Origin: Chelonoidis abingdonii
Taxonomy: Eukaryota; Chordata; Testudines; Testudinidae
Length of the DNA: 64,000 nt
NCBI RefSeq assembly: GCF_003597395.2
Contig: NC_133770.1
Span: 85,757,293 to 85,821,292, forward strand
Reading direction: 5' to 3'
In this document: positions 34,070-46,845 of the stretch, in pieces
Layout of the letters: each line of letters opens with the position of its first letter
How positions within the stretch are numbered: position 1 is the first letter of the stretch
Position numbers and translations under genes: made by a program
Notes under the pieces: model-generated
Told to the model about the DNA's origin: nothing
The model's input: only the letters and a program-made list of their open reading frames with translations
Database searches by the model: none

Positions 34070-34756
34070 GAAGGAACAGGCTATCAACAGTACACATTCA
34101 AAATGGAGGAATGTAATCCCTCAGGCAAAGCTTTGTGGAAAAGGTGAGCTTGTTTTGGTCTTGTCTCTTTAATAATGTTTCCACAGGTGCTGGCAGGAAA
34201 GGTGTAGCAGTAGGAAGGAAGGTGGTCTAGAAATAGCTGTATTTACGAAGTAGCCCACTGACAGTAAAAAAATGTTTGAGACCGTCAGCGCAGTTCTTAG
34301 CAGACAAGTGCTCAAATTGCCCAAAACCAATGTCACGATCAGCACTGGTGGTGGTTAGTCTTGTCTCTGCTGAGCCTGACTACTTACGGGGTGATTTCTC
34401 TAAGGCAGGCTTGAGGCATCTTTGTAGGGTGGCGTGGGTGGAGCTTTCGCTGGTGCTGCTAATTCTGTTCCCTTTCTGTGCACAGATGACATCAGTCTTC
34501 AAGGCTGTCAGTCTGATACCTGCCAGAGGAACAAGACTTTTTCTGTATAGACTCAAAGGCTCAACTCTCTCAACGCCTCTAGAATATATGGTACCTGTCA
34601 ATGTCCCAGACAGACTTACAATGTCTTACAAGTATCACAGGGATCTGAATCATGTGATCCCTTGTGATTATATTGTACTTCGGATGATCTCAGAGCTTAT
34701 TACAAAAATAGGTAATTAATGTTACCCCCATCTTATGGAAACTAAGGTACAGAATG
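34070..34756. other. Unassigned stretch with a MIR-like end
   Basis: A 147-codon open frame (34276-34719) has no recognisable domain. At its end, TTACCCCCATCTTATGGAAA (34722) followed by ACTAAGGTACAGA looks like an inverted MIR tail cut by the next MITE. Confidence 0.4.
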
Positions 34757-35060
34757 GGCTGGTCTACACTTGGGGGGGATCAATCTAAGATACGCAACTT
34801 CAGCTACACTATTCACGTAGGTGAAGTCAAAGTATCTTAGTTCGACTTACCTGGCTGTCCTCATGGCGGCAAGTCGACCGCCGTGGCTCCCCCGTTGACT
34901 CCACTTACTCCTCCTGCCAAGGTGGAATACAAGCATCAATTAGGGGATCAATTTATCGTGTCTCGTCTAGAGATTGAGTTATCGCATCTCAGGTAGACGC
35001 GATAAATCGATCCCCGATAGATCAATTACTACCCACTGGATTGGGTGTAGACATGGCCAA
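34757..35060. mobile_element. Harbinger-derived MITE, copy 2
   Basis: It starts GGGCTGGTCTACACTTGGGG and ends TGGGTGTAGACATGGCC. The interior shares CTAAGATACGCAACTTCAGC, ATTCACGTAG and GATCAATTTATCG-type motifs with the copy at 14300-14582, in the opposite orientation. Confidence 0.75.
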
Positions 35061-36468
35061 AGAGAGAGAAGGACTCTAGCTAGACTGAAAATTATAACCA
35101 GGGTATGGCTTTTGATGAGAATTTTACAAGGAACCCTACTGTTTCCTTTCAAGACTTTTTTTTCCTGATTGCTTTAAAGCCAGCTAAAAGTGTTCAGAAA
35201 GAGCTAATAGGCATTGGAAATGTATTAACATTTGTATTTGTCTTATTGTTAATTTCTTATGCTGATTCCTTAGTCCAAATCATTTTGACTGCTGGCTGCA
35301 TTTAGTGCAGAAATTAAATCAATCACGAAAGAATCCACCTGTCCAAAATTCATCACAGCTCAATAATTCAATCAAGCTCTCTGGCAAAACTAGGACATGC
35401 AGTCATCTCTATTCAGCTTTGAACAGGCCCAGAGCCCAGACCAACAGGAATTCTTTATTTGAAATGTAATTTGCTTCTGCACGTTTGCAGATCTGCTGCT
35501 CTGTTCCGCAGGATCAGAAATCAAACAATAGCTCTGCATTCTGTAATTAACACGGAAAGTTATTCACTGAAATACAACATTCAGTGCAGGAAATTGGAGA
35601 GAACAACCGATTAACCCTTTCCATTGCCTTGGGTTGAGGCTAGAAATGTTGCACTCTGGCTCATGCTGGCCAACAGCAGGAAGTAAAAAATCTTCCCTTC
35701 ATCTCCTGTATCTATGTCTTGGCTTAAGAAGTGATTAAAGAAGCAGCCAATAGGCCATAAAGAGCCACACTGCTAAAAAAAACAAAAATTAAATGTTTTG
35801 TGAAAACTCATGTTTGTCCCTTTAACACTCTTCTGACCATTCTATGTTGCCTTGAACTTTATGTTACTACATCAGTGGCAAGACCATCCAAGACAAAGTC
35901 TAACAATGAAAAAAACCTAGAAAATGTTCTTTTCTCTCTCTCTCTCTCTCTCTAAGAAGATGCTGTTATACTTCCATTCCACATATATTAAATTCTCAGA
36001 ATGGCACTGAAACTGCTTTCCTCCCGAGGATAGTGTTGTTCATGACAATAATAAGCATATCTCTTAAAATCAGCAAATAGAACAGTTTGTTTGGTTTACA
36101 GACAGGTGAATCCATACCATGGAGTGCACTGCTATGAAAGTGATGTGCTTGTTTTTTGGGTACTGCAGCTTTCAGCTTTGAAGGGCTCAGCTGGTCTGCA
36201 GAGACTGCACCCATCTTATTCTTAGAGATGCTGCAGCCTGTTACAGCAGAGAGAGGTGCATGATCTGTGCTCTCTGATGAAGCCTTAATTTTGGTTTTGT
36301 TTTTCTTATTCTATAATAAAAGCCACTTTAGACTGAACATTTAGGGGTGCTCTCTGTGTCTAGCAAAACGCCGCACATAAGGGCTAAAAAACTTCAACAG
36401 GGCTTCATGGACAGATTTTTAAAGGTGCTTTTGAAAATCTATTAGGTACCTATATGCAACTTTGTACT
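35061..36468. other. Unassigned intergenic sequence
   Basis: AT-rich, without a recognised exon. A TC dinucleotide run lies at 35931-35953. Confidence 0.4.
35931..35953. repeat. (TC)n microsatellite
   Basis: About eleven TC units lie in a row, preceded by a short T run. Confidence 0.9.
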
Positions 36469-36580
36469 AGGGTGACCAGATGCCTTGGTTTTATAGAGAC
36501 TGTCCCAATATTTGGTGCGTTTTCTTATATAGGTTCCTATTACTCCCCACCCCCCTGGCCTGTTTTTTCACATTTGCTGA
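36469..36580 (+). mobile_element. GGTGACCAGA-type MITE, copy 4
   Basis: It starts AGGGTGACCAGATGCCTTGG and contains TTCCTATTACTCCCCACCCC. The right terminal repeat is replaced by the hairpin at 36584-36629. Confidence 0.7.
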
Positions 36581-36583
36581 AAA

Positions 36584-36629
36584 AGGCACTGTCTTTGTTC
36601 CACAAACAAGTGGAACAAAGACAGTGCCT
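36584..36629. repeat. Perfect 20-bp inverted repeat with a 6-nt loop
   Basis: AGGCACTGTCTTTGTTCCAC (36584-36603) is followed by AAACAA and the exact reverse complement (36610-36629). The right part continues into GCCTCACAAGCTCACAATCT, which resembles an old interspersed repeat. Confidence 0.85.
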
Positions 36630-36639
36630 GCCTCACAAG

Positions 36640-39600
36640 CTCACAATCTATGTTTCTAACAAAATATAATAGGTTGCAATTCAATTTTAATAATATGTAG
36701 ACCAATGACGTCTTTTGAGATTAGCTGATTCTTTGGCCCAGATATAATGTCAGTGAGATCATTATGATCCACACTTTAATAGGTGAGCCCTTTCCAGAGA
36801 CATAGTGCCAAGTCTGCTGGTCAAATACACGGCGACCAACAACAGCGGAGAAAGTGCAGTCTGAGATGAAAGATGGAATTAAGTGACAAATAAAATGTCT
36901 GTGTAGAAAGTGTTCCAGGGCAAGATGAAATGAATAAAGCAATTGGGAGAGAGTGTGGGTGGGTGAGAAAAGACTCAATAAATAGACCAAGATGCTGAAT
37001 GTGGAGGGATAGCAAGATAATGACTGGAATAAGACGTATGAAAGGAGGTTAATGAGTTCTGGTGATGGTAGACACCAGTGATTTCATGCCCAGCCAGGTC
37101 AGGAAATGGGCAGTGAGATCAGAGGCTATTTTGAGCTTAGTCCTAGGAAATGAGCAGGTATAGAATGCCTCTGGCTGAAAAGCAGTAAGGTGAACTAGAT
37201 GAGTCAAAGATTGGTGATAAGGTATGGAGTTAATTAGCACAGTTGCTGGTGCTCTAAGCCAAAATGGAAAGAACTGAATGGGTGTGGAGCCAACGGGAAG
37301 GAGAGAGAGACAGTTCTTTCAGTGCAGGGCTGAGGCACATTGCCGGGCCAGTGTGAGGAAGCCTGCACTTCAAATCTGCTCCGTGGATAAACAGGATTTC
37401 TGTCTCAACAGCACAACATTGCTGTCAAAGGAAAGAGAAATAGCAGCAGACATTCCAAACCAGACAGTGAAGAAATAGGTTAGAGGAAAATCACGAGACT
37501 TGACCATTGTCTGAGCTAAGCTAATACTGTTGTGTTCCAATCAGTGGAACTCCTGATTTTTACTGCTGCAAGTAAGATCAAGCCCAAAGACAGAGGATTA
37601 GAAAATAGGGCAGCTGGCTAGATTATACAAATTGTAGAACTTAAAGCAAGGAGTGGAGAGAGGAATAAATCTGAAGAGTTGAACTCATAAGTGCTACCCC
37701 AATGGGAGAAGACATCTTAAAAAGAAGTATGAATGCAACAATATTAAGGTAAATGGATGGTGTCTATGAATGACAGTGGAAGATCTGAAGTTCTGGTACA
37801 TAGTCCAAAACTCTATCCCCAGTCTGAAGGATCTGCCTTGGTGCGGGGTAGCTCTGCAAGAGGAAAAGAATCCTTCTCTACAAATCCTGGAGCAAGCAGT
37901 GGAGCTATTCTGGGGCTTCTATTCCAGCTAATGGTTGGAGCAGTTTCTATAGCCTACCTACCTCCATTCTCAAACAGGCAAAAGTCAGAATGATCTGGGG
38001 AGAGAGGAAACCTCAGTTCCTAAACTGGACCCACCCATACACTGCCCACAGGGATCCTGGTAAGAGCTGAAATCTGCAAAGTGCAAGAGCTTTGCAGCCT
38101 CTCAATTCTCCTTGCTTCCAAAGGAGCTCAGCTGATGGAATCCCCCCCATTCCTGTAGTGAGGAAGCAAGTTTGTTCTTTCTGCATTGTCCTTCCCCACT
38201 CTTGTATGCCAGCTCACCACATCCTAAAGCCAACAGAAAGCTGCAGTCAGATTTTTGAGTCCAACTCTAAAACCCTGGGGAAGCTTGTAGGTTTGAGGCA
38301 CCACTGGAACAGTTAGCCAGGACTATAATAACATTCTGTCTTAACATCAGCACAGCCAAGTCGTTATCTAAACAAAAATCGACACCTGAAGCAGAGAAAT
38401 GGACCGCACCATTGCCAACTCTCCATCTTAGTACGAGTCTCTCAATACTTGTGAGTCTCTGCTTAAAGTCCCAGCTGTTGGACTCAAAAGATGGCAGGAG
38501 AAGCCCAGCTTTCAGTTAAAAATAAAAGTAAGTTTCTAGCCCTTGTGATTACAAGGTAAAGCTTGAAAATGTGACCAAGTTCCCCGATAGGCTCAGAAAC
38601 CAGAAGGAAAACAAACTTAAAAACTCCTCCCAAAAATGTAGTCAAAAAGCTCGCGATTTTGGAGCTAAAGGGGGCTGAATCCCAATTTAGTTTTGAACTG
38701 TTGGGCTTGGCAATGCTGGGACTATCAAACAAAACATTCTCCAAAATTTAGAGACAGCCACTTTATTTTAACAGGGTCTGATGTCCATGGGCTGTACCTT
38801 AACACCCACACAGAACTAGCCGGATGAAAGAACAGTCACTACTTTTTGATCAAATAGAGACCCAACAAAAGGAGTCTCTATTTGACATCAGCAAAAGGCT
38901 AAGTTTTTTTGTTTTGTTTTCAAGCTGTGGCATTTGAAGCTTTTCTAATAAAACTTGTTGTGCCTCAAGCAAGAACATCAAAACTTAGATAGAATCAATT
39001 TATTTGCACAAATGTAAATATGACATGAAATCTTCTGGCTGTCCATATGGCCCATCTCTTCTCTTTTTGAAGCAGGATGATGGGAGCTGTCAATTAGAGG
39101 TGTGCACAGAGCTCAGAAGATAACCTGTACTTATTAAAATGTTCCGGTGGATGGAACTGTGGTTGAAAAAATGTCATTTGGGAATCATTAAACAGCCGGA
39201 TAGTTGAGCGTTGGCATCTTTTTGCAAGGACAGCAAGGATTTCCTTTTTACTCAATATCCAGAAGCACTCTTGACTAACAAAAATAGACAGAGCCTAAAC
39301 TTCCAAAGGTTCAGAACTGGGTACCTAGCTGCAAGTGTTCTCTCTATCAAATCCCTTGAAATCAGTAGGATCTGCCGATATGGGTACTTCTGAAAACCAG
39401 TTACCTAAATATGGATTCAGGGACCTAACTTTAGACTCTGCAGCCTGAAAATGGTCCCCATTTTACCAGCCTGGAACATGAATTCCTATTTTTTTAAATG
39501 GGATCAATTAGTTAATTACCTCATTCTCTGAGGTAACCAAATAAGCCCCTTACTGTGGGTGTGATGCCCCTAAGAGGGAAAGTGTGTGGTGTGATTTAAG

Positions 39601-40090
39601 AGGTGCGGTAGGACTCAGTGATATCTTAAGAAAATTGCAGTCTAGGCTCCAGATTTCCTTTGACATTAGGACCACACTAATCAAGGTTGTTGATTCAGTG
39701 AATAAGGGACTTTGCTAGTAGGTCTGGACCAGCCCTTCAATGTTTCCAATTCTGCCTTGAAGATAAGAGCCAGTCAGTAGTTACAGACACCTGTGGTCTG
39801 TCACTGAGGGATTTGAACTCGATCTAGCTTAACTCCCAGGTTGTTTAGCATAGGTGACAGGCCTCCTGGTGACTTTAGTTTAATGAGAGTTGTAGGTGCA
39901 CTGTGTCTTTCAATGAGGCCATAAAGACCTAGACCCATGTCTAGTTCCTACATTTGGCTTCAGTTACCCGAGTGGTGATTCTCTGCAGAATATAGATTTA
40001 ATCCTGATTTTGTTTTCAGAAACAGATAGCGCTACCAGCATAGCTACTAGCTAGCAATAAGAAATATGTGCATGCACTATCTGATCTGGT
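36640..40090. other. Unassigned intergenic sequence
   Basis: No exon or named repeat is clear in this 3.4 kb. One small hairpin (arms 38851-38861 and 38874-38884) was seen. Open frames are short and lack domains. Confidence 0.4.
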
Positions 40091-40099
40091 GTCCCAGTC

Positions 40100-41160
40100 T
40101 GCAGGGTACCTGTGACAGGATTCCCAAGGTGCAGCTTAGGAGTATGGGATCACTGTAGCCACTTAACTGTCTCCAACCTGGGCTGTCTCTCACAATGACT
40201 TGATAGTGACAAGCAGCAAACCTGTCCAGGAGCCGTTATCACTCAGCACAACTGCGTGTGGAGCCCCAAGCCCAGTGGATTGCATGAATGCTCCCAAAGA
40301 CACGCATGAATCACACAAGGAAAGGCACCAGCCAAATCCCCCCAGCTCCCAGCACTGTACCTCAGGAATATACCATCTTGCACTGCTCATCTTGAGCAGT
40401 GCAAATTTATGAATTGGTTCACCACTTCATCAATGGAAAGTGGATATACATCAACCTTTGCAAACCTGAGCAGATTTGCCCCACACTTCATACGAACTCA
40501 CAGGTAAAGATAAACAGTTAAACAAATTTGTTGACTACAAAAATAGATTTTAAGTGATAGGCAAAAAGTCAGAGTCAGTTACCAAAATAAAATATAAACA
40601 CGTAGTCTAAACTCTCAACCCTATTAGACCGGGCAACATCTAGATTGAGCAGTTTTTCTCACCCCATTGGATATTGCAGTTCAAATTTCACCCTTGAAAC
40701 CTGGGCCAGTCTCCTCTGTTTGAGTCTTAAGTCTTCTCAGTGTCCTTGTTTCTTGCAGCATAGATGGGGGCAGGCAAAAGGCCAAGCATGTGGCCACTGT
40801 GTGTGTTTTATACCCTCAGTCCCAGGTGCTTGGGGAACAGAAGTCCCGGCATGTCTGGGGGGCATTGCTGAGTCTCCAGGTAAGGTTGAGCAATTCCTCT
40901 GGTGTGGCCTCATGCAAGTGAGTCACTGCATTGTAGCTCCCTTGTTGGACAATGACTGTTGATGGGTTGTTTGACACCCCGCCCAGGCATTGGTTACAGT
41001 TCCTTGCTGTTGTCTCTGGGGAACTAATATCTGTCTGATTCCTCAACTTACAGCATGTTTTAGTGACCACCATACAACACAATTCTCATAACTTCATATG
41101 CATTAATGGTATACGTATATGGATAGAAAAATGATTTTCAGCAGATCATAACCTTTCCCT
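40100..41160 (-). repeat. LTR-like retroelement remnant
   Basis: The phrases ACAGGTAAAGATAAACAGTT, TTTAAGTGATAGGCAAAAAG and CATATATGGATAG-like runs resemble turtle LTR sequence. Its text layout is like that of 19560-20815. No coding sequence is left. The call is tentative. Confidence 0.35.
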
Positions 41161-41787
41161 GATACCTCACATGGCCTGCTTTATATGCAAGATCACAATT
41201 ATATATAAATGAGGAATATGAGGGTTATAGGGCACTTCCTCAAGGTATAGCATGTCACAGTACCCATGGTCTCCAAGGGTAGGAGTCTCATTATCCACAG
41301 TAGGTCCAGATGGATCATCAATGTTAATAAAAGGACAGCTGGGAAAACAAATTTTCCTTTCCCTATAGGCTCTATTTCTCCATAAGGGTGACAAAAATGT
41401 ATACTGTGGCATATCTATATCCATGATTTCATATGCAGTCTGCCTAGTTATTTGGAGGATTTACATGGAGTATATTTTCCTATCGGGATTTTTCTGGAGC
41501 CATTATTCTGAAGTTAGTATTACAGAAAAACCCTGATGGTGTTTAAGCACATGCCTAACTTCAAGCACATGAAATGCCATTAATTTCAATGGGACTATCT
41601 GTATACTTAAAGTCAGGCATGTGAGAAAGCACCATGCTGAATCAGGGTCAACGTTTTGGTGCTCCAGTTCCTGAGCTCCCACAACAGTTCTCTCCCCCTA
41701 TAGTTCTCAACTATGTGGTACTTTAAGTGGTGTCAAGTAGTGGGTGAGGACATCATCTGGTTAAAAGAACAGGTGAAATAGTCTATT

Positions 41788-41880
41788 AAGGCCTAGATCC
41801 TCAAAGGTATTTAGGCATCTAACTCTCACAGACTTCAGTGGGAATTTGGTACCTGAATATCTCTGAGGATCTGGGCCTAA
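41788..41880. repeat. Foldback repeat
   Basis: AAGGCCTAGATCCTCAAAGG on the left pairs with the complement of CTCTGAGGATCTGGGCCTAA on the right. The arms are about 30 bp and a CTTCAGTGGGA-type centre separates them. Confidence 0.65.
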
Positions 41881-42364
41881 AATACTCTCAGAGCTTGGAA
41901 AACTTCTGCAGACAAAACTCTCGTTAATGTTAATGCAGAAGGATTTCAGGATGAAGCCCTAAAGTAACCCATGCCACCTAGGTGCTGTCTCTATTTTGTA
42001 CTAAATTAAGGGTTTAGAGGCCCTAACCAAGTTTAGGACCCTATTGTGCTAGGGACTATAGAAACAGCTTTTAACAAAACCTAACTCTGCCATGAACCAC
42101 AACAAAAAGGGTTCATGACCCTGGAGCTGCTACTCTAGCTGAAAAGCTAAAGAAACTAAAGATTTCTGTGCTAGGTTTGTCTGCTATATAAGTACTTTAA
42201 ATCTGTGTATGCACCATACATAGAAGCCTGGAAATAGCAAACCAATCCCTGTTCCACCAAGCCAAAACAAAAAACACCTTCCACAGCATTACTGACCTAC
42301 ATTCGACCTCTCTTCTCTGCTTCAAAGGGATGGCCCAATGGCCTGAAAATCCACACAAGAGAGG

Positions 42365-42690
42365 TGTAATTTCTAAAGCACACCAACATGCTGGGTGCTA
42401 ACCGGCACATGTAGGGCTTGCTAGCATGCGCTAAAAGTCCCTACTGCAAATGGCCTATGTTAACGAGCACTAGGGAATTTTAGTGTGCACCAGCAGGGTC
42501 CACACTGGCCAGCTAGTGTCCAGCACATCAACATGCTTTAGAAATGGTACCTCTCTAGTGTGCAGTAGTATTAGGGTTGTCCTGGAATTAAAGATTAATC
42601 TTTAATTATATCATGTAATGAAACCTCCAGGACTACATCCAAACAAAACCGGCAGCCCTAAGTGGTATGCTGTGTAGATAAGCCCCAACA
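42365..42690. mobile_element. MITE-like repeat with a second MITE nested
   Basis: The outer sequence ends GTGTGTAGATAAGCCCC-like (TGCTGTGTAGATAAGCCCC), suggesting a Harbinger terminus. An inner unit at 42571-42661 runs from TTAGGGTTGTCC to CGGCAGCCCTAA and is centred on a perfect 22-bp palindrome at 42586-42607. Confidence 0.5.
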
Positions 42691-44134
42691 CTGTGCTTGG
42701 AGATGGGCACTAGGTTGGAATATGCAACAGCAGAAAAACAAGGGTAAGCTATTTACGAGGGGAGCGATCATTTTGTTTTTATTTTTCTCATTTGTTTTTG
42801 GCCCAACCTATCAGGTGCTGTTAGAATCCTCCGTTCTAATATGCAGCTTATGGACTATCTACACTCTGAGCAATGACAATTAAAACTTTCCGGGACAAAC
42901 ACTAAGCTCGCCTGCTCCACAGATGTTTCCTTTTAGTTCTACTGGATTCCTGTCAGTGAAAACGTGGCAATATCTGCACAGCAATACATGGAACTCTGCA
43001 TCAACCCAAATGGCAACAGGATTTGTACGAAGAAAATGAGTGTTAGTTGGGTTAGGGTGGTGCTTTGTTTTTGTTGTTAAATACATGCCTAAAAACAGAA
43101 GGCAGTGGGAGAGCCAAACCTCTGCAGGGTGTGTGAGAACAACAGCGCCATAAAGATCTGCTGGAAGAAGTTGCATCCATTGGAGTGACATAAGCTAAAT
43201 ATGTCCTTCTGACTCTCCCCAGTAAGCAGATTTGATGGTCCATTTGGGATATGACTTCACATCAGCAAATCTCCAAGGGCAGCAAGGACAACTGACAGCT
43301 GTTGTAATGCTTTTAGCTATAGCCACTTGCACCCCTTATTTTTGTAGGTAAGGATGTGTCGCTTATGCACTCCCTCGAATGAATGTGAATGAACAATTCT
43401 TCTGTGTGGGGTGTGATTGGATCAGTGCCTTATTCACAAAAGCAAATCCGTTATCATAGCAGCACCTCAAAACACTATGTTGGCCTTTATTTTTAATACA
43501 AATTTCAAACTTGGGCAACAACATCTGGGAGGAGGTGTGGGATTTTTGTTTGTTTTTGTTTAAAAAGGTACCTGAATAAGTGGCCTGATGGTCAAAAGTG
43601 CTGAGCTCCTGTCATTCCCATTGAAGTAAACATGGATTTAGGTATCTAACTTTTAGCCAAAATTTTTCCCAGGGTGGGTGCCTAAAGTTTCTGTTGCTAA
43701 GATTCTGAACTGTACCATGTATAGAAACTTTATTGTCTTCTCCAGTACCTACTGTTCAAAGATGCAAGGAACTCACAACTGTGGATCCTTGTACACGAGT
43801 GCATTGATTCATTAATGCCTGTAAAGCTTGTTGAGATGCTATATAACTGCAGACTATCACCACCAGATTACAAGATTCACTCTGAAAATACCTGTGGGCA
43901 ACTTTTGGTACCTCACTATTAATCAATAGCATAATGGGCCAGTCAGACCAATTGCTGCTGTCATGCTGGTGGCTCCATGGCTTGAAAGGTTTGCAGCTAA
44001 ATTTAGATGCTTGCTGTCATGTGTACAGCATGTTTTTTGTTTTTGAAACCTATTATGAAATACAAACATGAGCTAATTGGTTACCCCGCCCACCACACTC
44101 ATCCTACCCTGCAGCTTGCAGGCTAAGAAATACA
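42691..44134. other. Unassigned intergenic sequence
   Basis: No exon or clear repeat was recognised. Around 43590-43690 a phrase of the TTTAGGTATCTAAC type suggests an old dispersed repeat. Confidence 0.35.
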
Positions 44135-44142
44135 CTATAGCT

Positions 44143-44560
44143 CAGGGGTGGCCAACCTGAGCCAGAGAAGGAATTTACCAATATACATTTCCAGAGAGCC
44201 ACAGTAATATGTCAGCAGCCCTCCTCCACTCCCAGAACCTCCCACCCTTCCAGCCCTGCCAATCAGCGCCTTCCCCTCCCTCCCCTAGTCTCCTGATCAG
44301 CTGTTTTGTGGTGTGCAGGAGGCTGGGGTGGGGGGGAGAGCGAGGGCATGGCAGGCTCAGGGGAGGGGGCAGGAAGGTGTGGAGTGGGGTGGGGGCAGGG
44401 CCTGTGGGAGAGTCAGGGATTGAGCAGTGAGCACTCCCTCGGCACATTGGAAAGTTGGCACCTGCAGCTCCATCCCTGGAGTCAGTGCCTATACAAGGAG
44501 CCCCATATTAACTTCTGAAAAGCCGCATGTGGCCCCGGAGCCACAAATTGGCCACCCCTG
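44143..44560. mobile_element. hAT MITE (418 bp)
   Basis: The ends CAGGGGTGGCCAACCTGAGC and TTGGCCACCCCTG are inverted repeats (13 bp perfect). The flanks CTATAGCT (44135-44142) and CTACAGCC (44561-44568) match at 6 of 8 bases, a decayed target duplication. The interior is GC- and purine-rich. Confidence 0.85.
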
Positions 44561-44568
44561 CTACAGCC

Positions 44569-45600
44569 GCTAGTCACATCAAATAAGTTTTTGCACAAAA
44601 TAAACCTGCAACTGAATTGTTCTATGTCAACAGACTTCATTAATGATGTGTCAATTTTATAGTACAAGGAAAAGCAATGAGATGAAAAATTTTTCTTGTG
44701 CTGGCAAAAGTCACTTTTCTTATTATAATCTTCTGCTAGCAGATACTGAAAGCCTGAATGTTATATTGAACCTGTGTTCTTCAGCACATTGAGTGGCTTC
44801 AATTTTTACCTTCCCAGAACTTCTCTTATAGCTGAATTTCAGTGGACCAAAGAGGCAGCATGGGTGATAGGGTTGCATTTATATTTATTTTAAGATGAAC
44901 TCTTATCCAACAACGGGGGCAGCAGAGGGGGTAAGAAAAGGATTCATGGAGATTTGAAAGTATGTTTTTTCTAATCATTTAGAAAACATGGATATGATTT
45001 CTAATTTAACCCAAAACACAGTGGTCTGCAAAAGAACCTACAGCCCACCCCCACGGAAAGAAACCTCTCTTTCAGTTCTTAATTCTGAGTTGTGAGATGT
45101 CAAGCTAAAAATGTTAGGAAGCTTAAATAATGGAAACTGGAAAAAAAAACAACTTGGATTACATACCCCAAAGCATGTTAATTGCTTTCTGGAGGACAGC
45201 AGTGGCTTTGCCTCAATGTTTATGCAAAAGGACCATTCCAAACATCTGTATGCTTTTGGCTGAAAGAATCAGCTTCTTCAAACTATTTATTTAAACTTCT
45301 CCCTCCAGCCTTCTCTTTCTCCTCTCTGTTAAATGCAGCACATCTCATTCTTTTAGCTATGTCTGCCAACAGAAGCTGCACATACATTGTCCAAACTACT
45401 GTGACTTAAAGGCTTATGTTGTACTGTACAATTTTATCCTGCATCTACTCTCCTATATGCATCTGAATTTTGAGAACGTCAGCTAAGGAGTGAAATCAAA
45501 ACTTATGAACTGATGTCTTAACTTCCTGCAAAACTTACTTTGGAACAGATTCTGCTTTATGAGATCATTATGTAGGGACAAGGGAAGTTAGATGTCAAGT
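44569..45600. other. Unassigned sequence downstream of EXOSC7
   Basis: AT-rich, with no exon or named repeat recognised. Confidence 0.35.
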
Positions 45601-45609
45601 GAAGAGTAA

Positions 45610-46110
45610 AATGCCAAGTTTTCACACTACACAAAGTTAGTCAAGATAAGACGACTGCAGCAAGTTAAAATGATCACACAAAACTGGGTGAGAACGGGCA
45701 ACAAAATGGCAGATGAAATTGAACATTATGTGCTAAGTAATGCACACTGGAAAGAAATAATCCCAGCTACACATATACAGTGAGGGGTTCTAAATTTGTT
45801 TTTGGATGGTAAAGCTATCTTGACCTCATGTTCAATAGTTCTCTGAAATGGTCTGCTCAAAGTGCAGCAGCAGTCAAAAAAGGTTAACATTATGTTAGGA
45901 ACAGGATAGAAAAATATTTTGTCACTATATAAATCCATGGTGCACCCACACCTTGAATATTGTGTCCAGCTCTGGTTACCTCATCTCAACAAGATACCTG
46001 TATAGTGGAACAGGAAAAGGTTCACAGAACCAACAGTGATCAAGAGTCTGGAAGTAGTTCGGTACAAGGAGAGACTAGCATTGCTTCTTCAGGAGTTATA
46101 CTGTTGCATC
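45610..46110 (+). mobile_element. CR1/L3-like LINE fragment
   Basis: AACAAAATGGCAGATGAAAT followed by GCTAAGTAATGCACACTGGA matches the region at 4735-4800 in the LINE at 4441-5800. TTGAATATTGTGTCCAGCTC near 45952 is another phrase typical of this LINE class. Confidence 0.6.
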
Positions 46111-46768
46111 AACTGTACAGAGGTAACAACTGATGGGTCCAAGAAAGAAGTTCATGCTGCCTGGTGCAGAGGAGAGCAGCAGTTAAACTCCCACTTCTCA
46201 CCTCAATTTCATATTTGGAGCTTTTGATGGGAGTGCAGAAAGGAGAAAAGCCAGTTACAGCTGGAAGCTGAATTTGATACTTCTCTTCTGTTCACTTTAG
46301 AAGAGGAGGGAAATATGACTCTAAGGTTAAACTAACTTTGGTCTTAAATGCAAATTAGGAATTTACTTCTCAGCTATTGTTCAGAAGCACAGAGGTAGAT
46401 GTCCAGTTCAAACTAACTCATGAAATCAAATGTTCTTTGATTAGATAATCCCCTATTACTTCAATTTGTTTTATCTGCATAGTGAATAAAGGAACTTCTA
46501 CAGCCAAATGTGGACTTCCAGTGTGCAATTGCTCTTGTGTTTTGTAGCGACAGAAAAAAAAATTGCCACAAAAACTAATTTAGGAGTGTCATGCAAGGTA
46601 GCTGTATTGACTGTTAGATTGGTGCAATTCCTGGGTACAGAGCAGAAGGTAGTATGAAGCATTTCAAATTAATTTATTTTCATTTAAGGCTTTCCTTATG
46701 CTTTGCTAACTGCATTTAAAAAGTATCTTAAACATGGTTAGGACACAATATTAAAACCAAAAATATCC

Positions 46769-46774
46769 TTTATT
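46769..46774 (-). promoter_or_regulatory. EXOSC7: Candidate polyadenylation signal of EXOSC7
   Basis: An AATAAA hexamer on the minus strand lies about 72 nt past the EXOSC7 stop codon. It is the nearest hexamer and gives a short 3' UTR. Confidence 0.6.
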
Positions 46775-46845
46775 TCACATACAAACTGACAAGATCATGC
46801 TTTGAAAAATAACTTGAAAATGTATATCTGCATTGATAAAACAAC

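Noticed and set aside
34276..34719. 147-codon open frame, plus strand
   Set aside because: No recognisable domain. Its 3' end runs into an inverted MIR-like tail and abuts a MITE.
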